Shown here one piece after another: positions 35,807 to 46,669 of a stretch of DNA of 64,000 nucleotides (position 1 is its first letter; each line of letters starts with the position of its first letter). This DNA is from Pezicula radicicola (Eukaryota; Ascomycota; Leotiomycetes; Helotiales; Dermateaceae): NCBI GenBank assembly GCA_003008705.1, contig PDUO01000006.1, positions 505,295 through 569,294 on the forward strand. Reading direction: 5' to 3'. Made by a program: the position numbers and the translations under genes. Under the pieces are notes generated by a model. The model saw nothing but the letters and a program-made list of their open reading frames with translations. It was not told the DNA's origin and made no database searches.

Positions 35807-38155
35807 TCTTGTCTAGTAAAAACTCTTCAAGGCTAGGATACGGTCTTTTTTTTTCGCTAGCGATGTTTTCCTTTTGTTATTTGAGCGTTAGATTGTTCTA
35901 GTTATAGCTATAGAAATTTGACAGATATGTATGAAACACTACAAATATGACCAAGTACCTCTCATTCAAGACCTGTTTTTTTTCCGTTTCCCCCAAAACT
36001 GCTTACCTCTCTGTATAGCCCGATTTATTATAGCTTGCTGCCTTACATACCTCCCTCGCTTAGATATTCACCTATCTAGCTAAATATCAAAATAAACACT
36101 TCAATCTCAACAAACAGAGAAGGCGTACACACTTAAGGTCAGCGGTTCGGGTCAAATTCTGTTTAAGAGGAGGAAAAATCAACGACTAACAACAAATGGT
36201 CCGCCAACCCTGCAAACGACGACCCAGAAAGTACATACCGAAAATCACTCCTACCAAAAAAATTAACTTGTATGTCTTCTAGTCATAAGTCTTCCAATTG
36301 GAAGCTACATAAGCGAGGCTGTAAATCTGGGTTTATTCTCGAAAAGGCTAAAGTCTGTAATCGAATTTTTTTTTTGTCATTTTATTGTGCGATTCAATTT
36401 TTTATTTTTTTGCTTCTTGGAAGTTGTTGATTTGGATTTGTTTTGGGGTTTTAAGCGAGGTTGTGGATGATCTCCTTTTTTTTTGGGTGTGTTGTTGACA
36501 ACGGTTGCTACATACCTAGGTGAGCCAAAACAAAGTACGTTTTCCTATTATTTTGGAGCTTGCTGTGATGGATAAGCCATCCTTAACGATATTATCGATG
36601 ACAGGAAGCCCCTTCCCCCTTTTTTATAGGCTTTATAGCTATTTAGTTTTAACCAATAACTACAAAAAAGGTAGGCTTAAACTACAATTCCCTATAGTTA
36701 ATCAATCTCGTTATCAATACTTTAACCTTTGGTTCGGGCATCAAAGTTTCTACAGTTAGAGTTATTCTCGATTCAAATCTTTATTAAGGGAATAGATTCA
36801 ATTGATTATATAACAAATCACTAACAACAGAGGGCAAAATCCCACATTGTGCTATTACAATCAGATATCAAGTCATCAACTTAAAATCAAAAACCATAAA
36901 GCATTAAGCTCAACTATAATAAAAGGTTCCAGAACTCCACCTCTATTATAACAAAAATTCAAACTTCACCGAAAACAACTGCAGCCCACCCCCATCAACA
37001 AGACAAAGGCAAATCCAACAAAACAAATTTGAAATCGCAATCTTAAGAAATGACTGGTCCTAGACCTCCAGAATCATCAGTACCCAAGCCACTACCACCA
37101 AATTCTCCTCCTACCCCACCTTAAAAGCAATATTTCTGAATCTACTGATTGGGCTTTTGTGGTGGTGGTGGATACTAGTTTCCCTTGTACTAGGTAAATC
37201 AATACAAAGAGTTTGATTTTGAAGATATAATACTAAGGCTTGTGGGTATAATCCCCATGCTTAACTCTTCTGTGGTTGTCGAATATTAATATAGGTTTTC
37301 TGCAGGCAAGATGATGTGACTTAAGATGAGATTGTCGTTTAATTGTAAGACCACCCCCTTTCTCTTTGTGGCTTAATTTCACAACTATTAAATTACCATT
37401 CATATTTGATAATTCTCTAGTAGTGTTTAATAATAGTTTACGACAAACAAAACTGGGAAGTACCTAATCTCAGATTGTATTTTTAAGTCTTGCTTTGAAA
37501 AAATAGCTCTCTCTACTCAATATTACTGTAATCTAGCACCTTATAAAGCTGCTCAACGAGAAGCATAGGTGCCTTCCGAAGGCCAAGCAAGCCAAGCAAG
37601 CCAAGCAAGCCAAGCAAGCCAAGGATAAACTTTTATCTACATGCCGTAAACTTCATGGATACATAGGTAGTGTTCGAATTTGCCCAAAGTCGCAAAGATT
37701 CAGGTAGAACATGCTCGAGAATGGCATCTAAGCACGGGAGAATTGAATATGGGAACACTTCAGTATTTTCAATTTGCTTATTCATGCACACCCTTGGACT
37801 TGTTCAGAAAACTATTAATTACTGTGTACTGGAAAAAAATACTGAAAAAGACAAAACAACCATCCATGAAAAGCTTCCTGTGAGCGGCGTGATAATTGCA
37901 AATATATAATTAAACCCCTCCTAAAATATTACTGCTGGGGTATCAATTTTGAAAGAAACTCGTTACAAGGAGATTAATACCAAAATATGGAACACAAGAT
38001 TAATATTCGAGGCTGATAACGGACGAGGCCGGCGAGGCTGGGAAGAAGACATCTTCAAATCTATCCGCAGCTGTTAAAGTGTCAGCCTTACTGAAATAGA
38101 CGGTCACATAGTTTACGTTTGTGACGAACACCAAGTGTATGGAGGACCGGCGGTT
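35807..38155. other. AT-rich gene desert, 2.3 kb
   Basis: Long T- and A-runs (for example near 35990, 36368 and 36480) and very low GC. Open frames here (36520-36759, 37670-37909) are AT-driven and have no protein features. A 9-base tandem repeat lies at 37583-37623. It may be an old repeat-induced-mutation-affected element, but I cannot see a transposase or reverse-transcriptase core. Confidence 0.45.
37583..37623. repeat. 9-base tandem repeat (CCAAGCAAG), about 4.5 copies
   Basis: CCAAGCAAG is repeated four times exactly, with a partial fifth copy. It lies in the gene desert and is not in a coding frame that I trust. Confidence 0.9.
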
Positions 38156-40108
38156 TTACGAACCTTTCTCGTCTACGAAGTGAATCTCAAATTCCCCATG
38201 CCTCTGTCTCTGATGGCGTTGCTGATACTCATCACAGAAGACATAAGGTCTAATGTCCATGAGCCAGATTCGGCGTCTGCTCTTCCTGACCAGCCAGTGC
38301 CGCGATGTGCTCTGGTGGGTAACTAATTCAGTTCGCATTAACGTTTTGCATGATTAAAATAGACACTCCAGCTGTCGCAGGATCAGATGTGATGATGAAT
38401 TACGGGTTCTTACCAAAGGCTGTCCAGACGGGGCATCGGGTCAGTTCACCGTCCCATACTGCAGCGTGCAGTCGGAGACCAAACGTATTTTTCTCTTCAA
38501 AGACGGCAAGTGAGTGGAGATAGCCGTCATCGAGAATTTTTCTGTTCATATGTGCTTTGTTAGGCTATATTCGCTCCTCTAAACGACAGCAGTAGAAAAT
38601 AGGAGATTGAATATACGGACCCTTGAAAGAGTTTCTTCTCTCCACCAAGTGTGTAATCTGCAGGATGCATGCCTGATGTGAGGGGACAACGAGCCTTGAG
38701 TGATACAAATGCACAGTGAAAGAGAACCATTTCTGCGGTTTGTGAGATTCCCGATCAAGTAGGGGAGTGAAAGCGAAAAGAATCATAACTTACTTTCCCA
38801 AGTTTGGAAGAACAAGGCGATCCATGGTGTAGAGTGATGTCTGCGGGTAGAATATCGCCGAAATTGAAGTGATGATCCTATTCTCTCGACGCAAAGTTCA
38901 TGTACGCCGTAGCAGGAGTAGACAGGATCGAAGTAGGCATCCATGTAGCGGCATAGTATCCTGGTGGTATTAGGACGCCCTTCCTCGGGCTGAAGAGATG
39001 CTGTTATAGATAGATGGTTCTTGTCAAAGGGTCTGCTTGAATTTTTAGATTCATCGTTGGCTAGAATAAGAGACGCACCTACAGCTTAAAGAGAACCGCG
39101 GATCCTGGCAGTATGCCCTGCCTCGCTTCCGACATACTGGGTCCAAAGCATCTGGATCTGGGACGAGTCAGTATACGTTACTTCACTTCAGTTGACCAAT
39201 CTCCATTCCCATCCCACGAGGCTGCGAAGGATCGCCGGCGGATCGGTTTCGCCGCAGGACCGTGACTCACTCTCGCCGATGTCTGAGGCTCGTTACTGAA
39301 TGTGGCACATCTTCAAAGACTTTGGCTGCCCAATGAGGGCGCTGGGATCCATCGTTAACCAAGCACAAGGCTGCGAAAAGAAGAGGTGGCCTACTTCGCC
39401 ATCTGAATGCGCTCGAGGAGGCTCTGGAACCACCGGCGGGTACAAGGTTGGTGGCTCTAAGTGCATGAAAGGAATGAGTGAGTAGTCCATCGTGTTTTCA
39501 AGTCATCAGGAAGCAGTGGTGTGTTAAAGCGCATACCTGGGATGCCTCTCAGAAGCCTCAGGTGTATTATTCTGTTTCTCAACAACTCGAGGGTCGTCGG
39601 GTCATGTAATAATGACCTGAACGGCTGCCTGTCAGCTTTTGTCCAATCAGCCTGAGGTGAGATATGCACCTGCTTAATAGCCGAATAAGCTGAACAAGAA
39701 ATTCATTGTACATGACAAAGCGATTCCACAGTGGCATTCTTCCTTCTTCAGTCAAAGCATCAAACATCCTCAACCACTGCGCAGCTGGTATCAGATCCGG
39801 TCTATTGACATAATCCTTCATGTCCATCAGGGTCCTGCATAGGCATGGTAATATAACCTTCAGGTGATAAGTGATCATTGGAGTGCGAGACTCGTAGATG
39901 CGGAAGAGATCCCAGAGGTCGCGTAAAAGCCGGCTTGATGTCTGAATCTCCTTGATTAAAGTATCGATGTGTGTTCCGAAGTCGGGGTACAGAGCAGCCC
40001 GGATCCGACTCAGTTCCTCAATCATAAGGTCTGCTCTTTGAGCCTCGTGCCAGCACCCCAGCAATTCCTCCATGCTATTGAGGCAGACATTGGCGATGGA
40101 GGCATGCA
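38156..40108 (-). CDS. Multi-exon fungal protein of unknown function
   Basis: A spliced minus-strand gene whose ends are approximate. Early exons are clear: about 40108-39670 (MEELLGCWHEAQRADLMIEE, YPDFGTHIDTLIKEIQTSSR, MITYHLKVILPCLCRTLMDM), then 39615-39537 (LLHDPTTLELLRNRIIHLR). The 39100-39456 part is ambiguous in frame. The 3' half is again clear through four exons reading ILCRYMDAYFDPVYSCYGVH, MVLFHCAFVSLKARCPL, DDGYLHSLAVFEEKNTFGLR with LHAAVWDGELTRCPVWTAF, and SRRRIWLMDIRPYVFCDEYQ with GEFEIHFVDEKGS. This build resembles a large lineage-specific fungal family with a helical N-terminus and a beta-rich C-terminus. No function is known to me. The first exon with the ATG lies upstream of 40109 and I could not place it; the first codon shown is GTG after a possible acceptor. 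A pseudogene cannot be ruled out in the middle part. Confidence 0.6.
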
Positions 40109-41693
40109 CTGGCAGTCAATGTGTCGGTGAGGAGCGACGTTGGGACCCTTTTGAGGTTGGAATGGTGCGCAACGCCAGAACCCGTCTTGCATCAAACCAG
40201 CGGCTCTGCTGATTGAGCTATCAACCGTGGGGATGGTTCTCAGCACATTCTCTGACGTGTCAGGGCTAGGATGATTTATTGAAGCAGAGTTGCAGAGTCT
40301 CCACATGCATATCAAACTTCCAATGCGAGGGCACTAGTAAACTCCGGAGCACCGAAGCCATGCATAGGGAAAATATGACGAACCATTTGCCTGCAGGATC
40401 TTGACATTCCTGTGGAGATTTTGATGCCACGATGTCAAGCATCTAATTGAGTGCATACCGTAAAGCAACGAACGAATCGTACAAGGCTGAGAAGGCCGCT
40501 GATGAAAAAAGATGAAAAAATATATGTGAAGCTATGCATGTCATGGTATAACCGACTCCTCTTGGAAAGAACTACACGAAACATAAATGATTCATGTATT
40601 TACGAGCAATCGTTCTGAAAAATCCCAACGTCCTCTGTGGACATGTCTACATTGAACGATGGGGGGCATTTTCTACCATCTGCAGACTGCAGTGGAACTG
40701 TAGCGAACCTCATAAAAGCATCGGCGAGCCCGAATATTTATTGAATTTCGGTCCTGCTAATGAAGAAATACACTTGAAAGCCACACCCACACCTACTGCC
40801 ACTAGGCACTTCTGGCTTCTCGCAAGTTGTTGAGATATCTTCTTAAGAGACCCAAGAATTGGGGCTTGCTGAGCTCACAGCCTTGCATATGCATGAGGGC
40901 CAAATCCCCAGAGCCAGGGTCAAGCTCTTAAGCAGCAGTAACAACCGTGGTAATGATGCCAGAGGAAAACATATTTCATGAAAGACAGTCCCAAGATTGA
41001 AAATCGCAAGGAATGTTGTTATTTTAGACGCGCCCCCGTTTGCTGGGAGGCATCTCGACAAGGCTGAGGCATCCACGAGGCAATGGTCTCATTTCTACAT
41101 AAAACGTTCATAGTCGGTTTGACGTATTTGCAGCATGAGGATTTCTTACTTGATCATTATATTATCATGAGATGCCCCGCTGAGTGTTGAGGCTCATATT
41201 AGTTGTGCAAGAAAGCTACGTTCGTGAATGCCTTCAGAAGACGCATATGCGACAGCGGGAGAAGCCCTGGTCAACCCCAAGGACCTAGGTACAGATTCAC
41301 CGTCACGCTTTTGGTAGTGGCACAGTTAATGAGAGCTAGAATACAGAAGATATCATTGTTTCACGCCTATGACTATGCTTGAGAGATCCATCGCCACTCT
41401 CTTGCAAATCAAAAACTGAATAAGCGTGGCCCGTTAATAATCTTGAGGAAGATCACCATTGTAATCCATTCCATAAAAGTCGTAGCAACATTTCTCCTCG
41501 TCGATCTGAAAAAAAAGGAAAGCACAGAATTTATCCCATATCCGTGCAAGCAACACCCCAGCCCATGAAAATAGAAAAGCAATCCCATATGCGCACGAAA
41601 GCACGTCTCAAGGTCCGGAGCTCATGATGATGTCGTTAGAGCTGACCAGATCTCGAATCGTGAACATATGGATAATAAGACAAAGTATGCAGC
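40109..41693. other. Intergenic, 1.6 kb
   Basis: It should hold the missing 5' exon of the preceding unknown gene (near 40110-40320) and the 3' end region of the HMG-box gene. No other coding exon is supported. Confidence 0.4.
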
Positions 41694-42218
41694 TTAAGAA
41701 GACTCTTCCTCCTCAGCATCAGCCTGTTGGAACATATTGTCAGTCAAATTCTAGCATTCTGATGCAAGGCAGGAAGGTTCTTGTGTCATGTGCATGCAAC
41801 AGTGACGATACACGTGGTTCTGAGGACTTACGTTGTAATTGGCCTTCTCATCCTCATAACGCTTCTTGTCCTGGGCAGCCTTGGCCTCGTATGGGGTGCG
41901 CTGCTTCTCGCTCAATGCCTTCCATCGCTCACCGAGAACCTTTCCGACCTGACCTATTGACGCGTCAGTTATGCGCAGTGTGTATAGGAACGGTTAATCA
42001 TACCGAAAGAGATTCCAGGGTTCTCCTCGCGAACATTGTCGCGCTGCTCGTTGGCGAAGAACATGTATGCAGAGAGACCACGCTTTGGCGCGTTGGGATC
42101 TAATTTTAACGTTAGTATAGTCGCGACGGCGTCACCATGGAGATCAATAAAACATACCCTTCTTCTTCTTCTCGGCGCGGGGCTTGGTGACACGCTTAGT
42201 GCTCTTCTCCTTAGGCAT
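41694..42218 (-). CDS. nhp6: HMG-box chromosomal protein NHP6, 102 aa
   Basis: Small nuclear DNA-bending protein that helps nucleosome reorganisation (FACT) and transcription. Exons are 42218-42158, 42099-42004, 41953-41832 and 41723-41694. The N-terminus is basic ([20 protein letters not shown]). The HMG box runs from [20 protein letters not shown] through [20 protein letters not shown] and [18 protein letters not shown] to [12 protein letters not shown], and a short acidic tail DAEEEES ends it. Length and sequence are as in yeast Nhp6 and other filamentous fungi. Four exons for 102 codons is dense but normal for this family. Confidence 0.95.
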
Positions 42219-43850
42219 GATGAAGGTGAGAGGTTCTGTGAGAGTGAATTGGCTTGTTAGTGAATTGCGCGTAATATTATTGATAGTTGCGACCCGATCG
42301 ACGTTGTGGTAGAAGTTGTGAAAGTGGTGGTTGAGGTTGTTGGTGTTGTGGTGGGAAGTAGAGGTGTTGGTAGTTTAGATGCGGTGCGATGTCGCGATGT
42401 TGTTGTCGCTGGTGAATGCGGTCGCAAAATATTGCGATCGCGGTTCTCGAAGTTTGGAGATCTGAATAGAAGCAGAAGAACTCACATTGATCTGGGTTTG
42501 TGTTTTGGGAAGGTGAAAAGGTCGGTGGTTGACCAGCTATTGGAGCGCAGAAAGTCAGTTGATGGTCGTCACCAAGAGACCGACAACAAGATTGAGATGG
42601 CGACAGGAAAGACGCGGCGACGAGATGGACGACTTCCAAAATGCAACAGCAAACTCAAGGCGCATAGAAAAGCGCGTTGGGGAGTTTAAAGGCGCCAATT
42701 GCGACGCGACGAAAGTTGCAAATGGTAGCGAGGCAGTAAGTAGAATAAATTTGTATGGGGGACTCACTATGGGCAGAATTTGGGTGCAGTTTGTAGTACT
42801 GGCGATTTTCGCTGGTGGTCGATTTGTATGAGAGAGAGAAGTGAGAGTGAGGACCAGCAGAGCGCAGGCAGTTTGGCGGCGGACCCTTTTGACCTGGAAT
42901 AGGCGAGAGTCCCAGGCGGATAGACCACCACTCTCTGCACTACGCTAAGCAACCTTGGTAGCCGCGAGGCTATTGGTCAGTAGACAACCCCTCATCAGTG
43001 CTCTCCTTGCTTCAAATAACAATCGAGAGAGGCATTTTGGGCGTCTTCGTCATGCGTTCGCCCAGAGCGTACAGCAGCCAGTACCAGCATCACTCACACT
43101 CACACTCACCTCCCTAATGGCTATGCCTATTGCACCGGACCATTCGACTCCTGCTTACAGCAAAATGTAGCTTAGCATATTCATTCGCCCCTCAAGCAGA
43201 ATACCCCAATTTTCCCGCTCTTTTCTGTTCCCCCTGAAGGCTGGCTTGCCTTCTTTCTTCTGCGTTCGTCCTAGGTGTGCTGGTGCTGCTTTTCTTCGGC
43301 AACAGTGGCTTCTGCCGGCGGAATGCAGCGCAGTTCCGTCCTCTTTACATCACATGAAGCGGAAAGAGAATGTTCATCAAACACCCAACTTTCAAATTCA
43401 ACCGTGATGTAAACTTTAGGAAAATGGAGCCAGGACTCTTTTCTAAAGATGCATCCCCAAATCAGTACTGAACTAAATGCTATATCACATGATTGAAGCG
43501 AGAGCGCTACGCCATAATAGATCTAGCTTGCAGATGGCGGAACCATTGCTGACCTGACCACCAGGACCATGCTCCGTTGACAGTAGCCATTAGATACTCG
43601 ATAGTCCCATAGTCCCAATGGTCCAAACAGTCACGAGATGCGTCATCACCTTAGAAACAACATTCAATAAAGCTATCGATGGACTGACTTATGAACATAT
43701 GAAAGAGAGAGCGAGTGTGATCATCAATATACATGTACCGCACTCCCCCTTATGTCACGCATGGCATGAGGAACTCGCCAATTCCACGCCTTCCTTGGTA
43801 CCTACCTATCCTTCGTTACACATACCCTAAACCCAAAGATTGTACAACAC
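42219..43850. other. Intergenic, 1.6 kb
   Basis: Promoter of the HMG-box gene next to its start, with GTTGTGGTGG-rich wording (42300-42360) that opens long shadow frames in both strands. The 43000-43850 part is the 3' side of the next minus-strand gene. No gene recognised. Confidence 0.5.
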
Positions 43851-45213
43851 TCAGATCCTTCTGAAGTTATCACACTGTTCCAGGAATCGATAAATCCCTT
43901 CAACTCCCTCAAAGTCAGATGAGCTTGGGTGCTGAATCGTCTTGGCAAAGTAATCCGAACCACTCTCACTTGGTTCCTCCATGATTTCGTAACCCTCTGG
44001 ACTCGAGAGCCATGGATTCTCTTCGATATACTCCATCTCGTCCACTTGCTCAAAGTCAAGTCCGGCATCCGACCGTAATGAACCACCCGGCGAGGTCAGT
44101 GTATTTTCCGAAGAGGTAGAGGCAAAAGGAAACAAGAGAGCCATATGCCCTCCAACACTGTTGTCAAAGTCGGGGTCTTGATGGACGACACCGCGTTGGA
44201 CTCCTACCTCGTCGCAGAGCCGGTCGACTGTGTCCATATCGCAACCTGGAAAATGGACGCGCAGTATTACACCATTTTTCTCTAGAGTGATTGGAAGATC
44301 CCCAAATGACGATAGTTTTTTGAGGTCATTCATTGTAGTGGCAAGATCTTTCAGAACACGGGCAAAATCTACGGACAGAACATCCAGCATGCCTTCGGTA
44401 TTCAGTGTTGGGACGGACTGCTCCATGGTAGAACCATAAGGGAAAGTAGCGCCGAGAGGGCTAAGAGCTGTAATGGTTGGGTTGACATGGAAATCAATGA
44501 AAGAGCCTGGAGCGTTCTTGCGAAGTGATTGCATTTTCCGACCAGTCTCCTCTTGGAGGTTTGTGATACTACGGTATCTCTTTTCTCCAGAAGCTGTAAC
44601 TCCATCAAACTGGGCCTTGTGCCCAGAAAGCCAAAATGCTCTTACAGCAGCGGAGACATTGTTTACCACTTGAGCCGGTGCAGCGGGTGTATGGGAAAAG
44701 TAACGAGCACCTCCTGCCCGACCTCCACCCATACTATATCCTCCTGCTGTACGTGGAAGCGCACCCCCAGTTAGATTTGGTCGCAATGTCGAGGCGAAAG
44801 GGGCTCGAGCTGTTAGCCGGGAGACTGCGGTGGCAGTTGATGATTTTGGGAAAGCTGCACGGTTATATTTGGCTGCATGAGCTGGACCCGTACTCATGAA
44901 CCGGCGAACAGCGGCGTTGATCGTGCTGTGAGTTGTATACCATCGTCCTTGGCTCTGTCGCAGACGAGCAACTGGATGAATAGGATGACGTGGAGCTGAC
45001 CTGACGACAATAGGTTGTAGCTCTCCTTGAATAGGACGTGATACCTCTGCAATGCGAGCTTTGATAAGTTTAGACGCCTTCTTGAAGGCATGCCTGGAGT
45101 AAGTCAGTAATAGCCCTACGATACTCTTGAAGTTATTGTATCATGGGTATTTCAGAGGGTGTTTACCTAAACAGCCTCATGGCTATCGGAGCGATTGCTC
45201 CAGATGGCGCCAT
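43851..45213 (-). CDS. Conserved fungal protein with mitochondrial-type N-terminus, 429 aa
   Basis: Exons are 45213-45167 and 45093-43851. The N-terminus MAPSGAIAPIAMRLFRHAFK followed by KASKLIKARIAEV is basic and amphipathic without acidic residues, as in mitochondrial presequences. Further on, NAAVRRFMSTGPAHAAKYNR and a Gly/Ser/Arg-rich stretch lead to RYFSHTPAAPAQVVNNVSAA and VRAFWLSG. The middle contains GKMQSLRKNAPGSFIDFHV-type and LKKLSSFGDLPITLEKNG-type stretches, and the C-terminus is acidic. Some fungal databases, as I recall, label such proteins 'casein kinase II beta 2 subunit', yet I see no CK2-beta zinc motif, so I treat that name as unreliable. Role unknown; mitochondrial location inferred. 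Confidence 0.8.
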
Positions 45214-45594
45214 GATTGCAATTTGCTGTAGAGTATCAGGTTTGTTTACTATGTTCCTGTGTACAAGAGGGTGCGGCGCGGAGAGGACGGGACTTATGAG
45301 GGCGTCATTTGCCGCCAGACACTAGCCACAAGTCCACATGCGACAAGCCACACCGCGCCCGCAGGCTAGAAAAACCTCGGCTGCCATATTTGGCTAGTCT
45401 TAGTCTCAACGCTAAAAGCGCAAACCCACCTTGAAATAAAACTTCAAGAGCTGAGCTTCTTCTTCATCAAACCTTCATCTTTGCAACACCAACACCACCG
45501 CGATCTCATTGCCAGTCATGGCTAGGTCGCGATTGCATTGTCGGCCTTGCTAGTAATGGGTAAGCAAATCTTTCATCGTCCTCACGCGCGTCCT

Positions 45595-45670
45595 TTCCAT
45601 GATGAGAGTAATACAAGACGAACAATCCAACTCTTACATTCAGCATGGGGATTTGTACCTTTCTGAGACC
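45595..45670 (+). ncRNA. Box C/D snoRNA candidate 1 (weak)
   Basis: Box C ATGATGA at 45599-45605 and box D CTGA at 45663-45666, 57 bases apart, inside the intron 45560-45730. Flanks pair only weakly (GTC/GAC), and I found no convincing rRNA match for the stretch before box D. It may guide an unknown target or be a chance pair of boxes. Confidence 0.4.
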
Positions 45671-45824
45671 CAGCATCTTCAATCTATCTGCTATGCCTGC
45701 TCCCTGACAGCATTACTGACCTCTTATTAGTGCGCTACTCTGTCCCTCGCAAGGCTGCTTGTCATGTCAATTCAACACAAAGGTTCGTGGGCACAATTTC
45801 TTTTCATCTTCGAAGCTCCCTCCA

Positions 45825-45918
45825 TTGGTATGATGATCATCGACAACATACAGGAATTCCTCATTCAGAAGATATACATGTAGAACCTTGTCATAAAGTT
45901 TCAGCCTTGTCTGACCAA
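45825..45918 (+). ncRNA. Box C/D snoRNA candidate 2, 18S guide (snR41-like)
   Basis: Box C ATGATGA at 45830-45836, box D CTGA at 45911-45914 and terminal stem TTGG/CCAA. The 14 bases just before box D, at 45896-45909, are a perfect complement of the conserved 18S rRNA sequence CAAGGCTGAAACTT. The nucleotide facing position -5 is the first G of AAGG, which in yeast I recall as Gm1126, guided by snR41. Confidence 0.72.
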
Positions 45919-46018
45919 ATGCGTCTCACCTACTTCATATCAAACATCTTTTTCAGTGCTCTTGCTAACCGTCGATGTTGCATTCAGGTACATCTCCATC
46001 CAGACTCATTACACACCC

Positions 46019-46165
46019 TTGCATCATATGACGAACTTTGAACGAACGGGCGGACAGACTGCGCACTCCTTCTGCTACCACTCATCAAAGCAAGGCGTAC
46101 AAACCTTGTGAGGGGTAGATTGTTAGGAAGTGCTTGTTGAGAACTCGTCAGCTGATCCAATGCAA
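46019..46165 (+). ncRNA. Box C/D snoRNA candidate 3, unusually long
   Basis: Box C ATGACGA (one change from consensus) at 46028-46034 and box D CTGA at 46152-46155. The flanks form a perfect six-base terminal stem TTGCAT/ATGCAA. At 147 bases it is long for a C/D RNA. The nine bases before box D (ACTCGTCAG) complement CTGACGAGT of 25S rRNA. Moderate support only. Confidence 0.45.
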
Positions 46166-46271
46166 AAACAATGGCTTTAAGCAAGAACATATCGCAGCGA
46201 GTGTCAAGGCTAACTCGTGTGGTCTAGGTACATATAAACAGTCCATCCCACCGTAGCATCACCAACCATGA

Positions 46272-46354
46272 CATTATATGATGAACATGTTATTCACACA
46301 GTTTGACTCGGACTTGTCCGGGGATGAACATAAATACAAAATTCTGATTTAATG
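46272..46354 (+). ncRNA. Box C/D snoRNA candidate 4
   Basis: Box C ATGATGA at 46278-46284, box D CTGA at 46344-46347, C'-like GGATGAA near 46322-46328 and a perfect five-base terminal stem CATTA/TAATG. The D'-side stretch TATTCACAC (46291-46299) complements nine bases of the conserved 25S segment CAGTGTGAATACAAACC. The D' box itself (TTGA) is poor, so the target is tentative while the RNA fold is good. Confidence 0.6.
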
Positions 46355-46577
46355 AGGTATGGAACCATCGTTTCGTCCAAGTTGGTGACATCTTGCTAAC
46401 TCGATTCTTAGCCTGACAATGCTCATGGTTCTTTCCTTGTCACGGCAAATATTCTTGGAATATTATCTGGGACTTTGCTAACATTCATCTCTACCGACAG
46501 GTATAGTTAGCTCTCTAGAGAGCGTGGTCGAGGACATACAGATTGTAAGCTTCAACCTTTCTCTGACACATCTTATT

Positions 46578-46669
46578 GAGCTCTGATGAATCCAAATATT
46601 CGCTGTGTTCTTTCTGAGTCATTCTTTGACGAAACATATATTTCACCTTGGAGAACTGAGATAGTGCTC
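46578..46669 (+). ncRNA. Box C/D snoRNA candidate 5, double guide for 25S and 5.8S rRNA
   Basis: Complete C-D'-C'-D order: CTGATGA at 46583-46589, CTGA at 46614-46617, TGACGA at 46627-46632 and CTGA at 46656-46659, with flanks GAGC/GCTC able to pair. Before box D, 46642-46654 complements 13 bases of conserved 25S rRNA (TCTCCAAGGTGAA), with the -5 position on the second C of GTCTCC. Before box D', 46599-46612 complements 14 bases of conserved 5.8S rRNA (AAGAACGCAGCGAA) with a single G-U pair; the -5 position falls on A43 in yeast numbering. Confidence 0.75.

Noticed and set aside
37583..37623. CRISPR-like short repeat
   Set aside because: Head-to-tail 9-base units without spacers in a fungal nuclear context; a simple tandem repeat.
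42306..42689. Val/Gly-rich 127-codon plus frame
   Set aside because: Low-complexity GTTGTGGTGG promoter DNA upstream of the HMG-box gene; no family features.
45730..46041. 103-codon plus frame in the snoRNA host region (MRYSVPRKAA...)
   Set aside because: I considered a ribosomal protein with an ATGG-intron start (ATGG at 45556, then TGCGCTAC), but the continuation matches no ribosomal protein, and the frame runs through a snoRNA with an 18S guide.
46344..46362. 18S Am100 guide overlapping box D of candidate 4 (GATTTAATGAG)
   Set aside because: The 11-base match to 18S CTCATTAAATC overlaps and follows box D instead of preceding a D box, so it cannot guide in the standard way; it probably reflects the terminal stem or chance.
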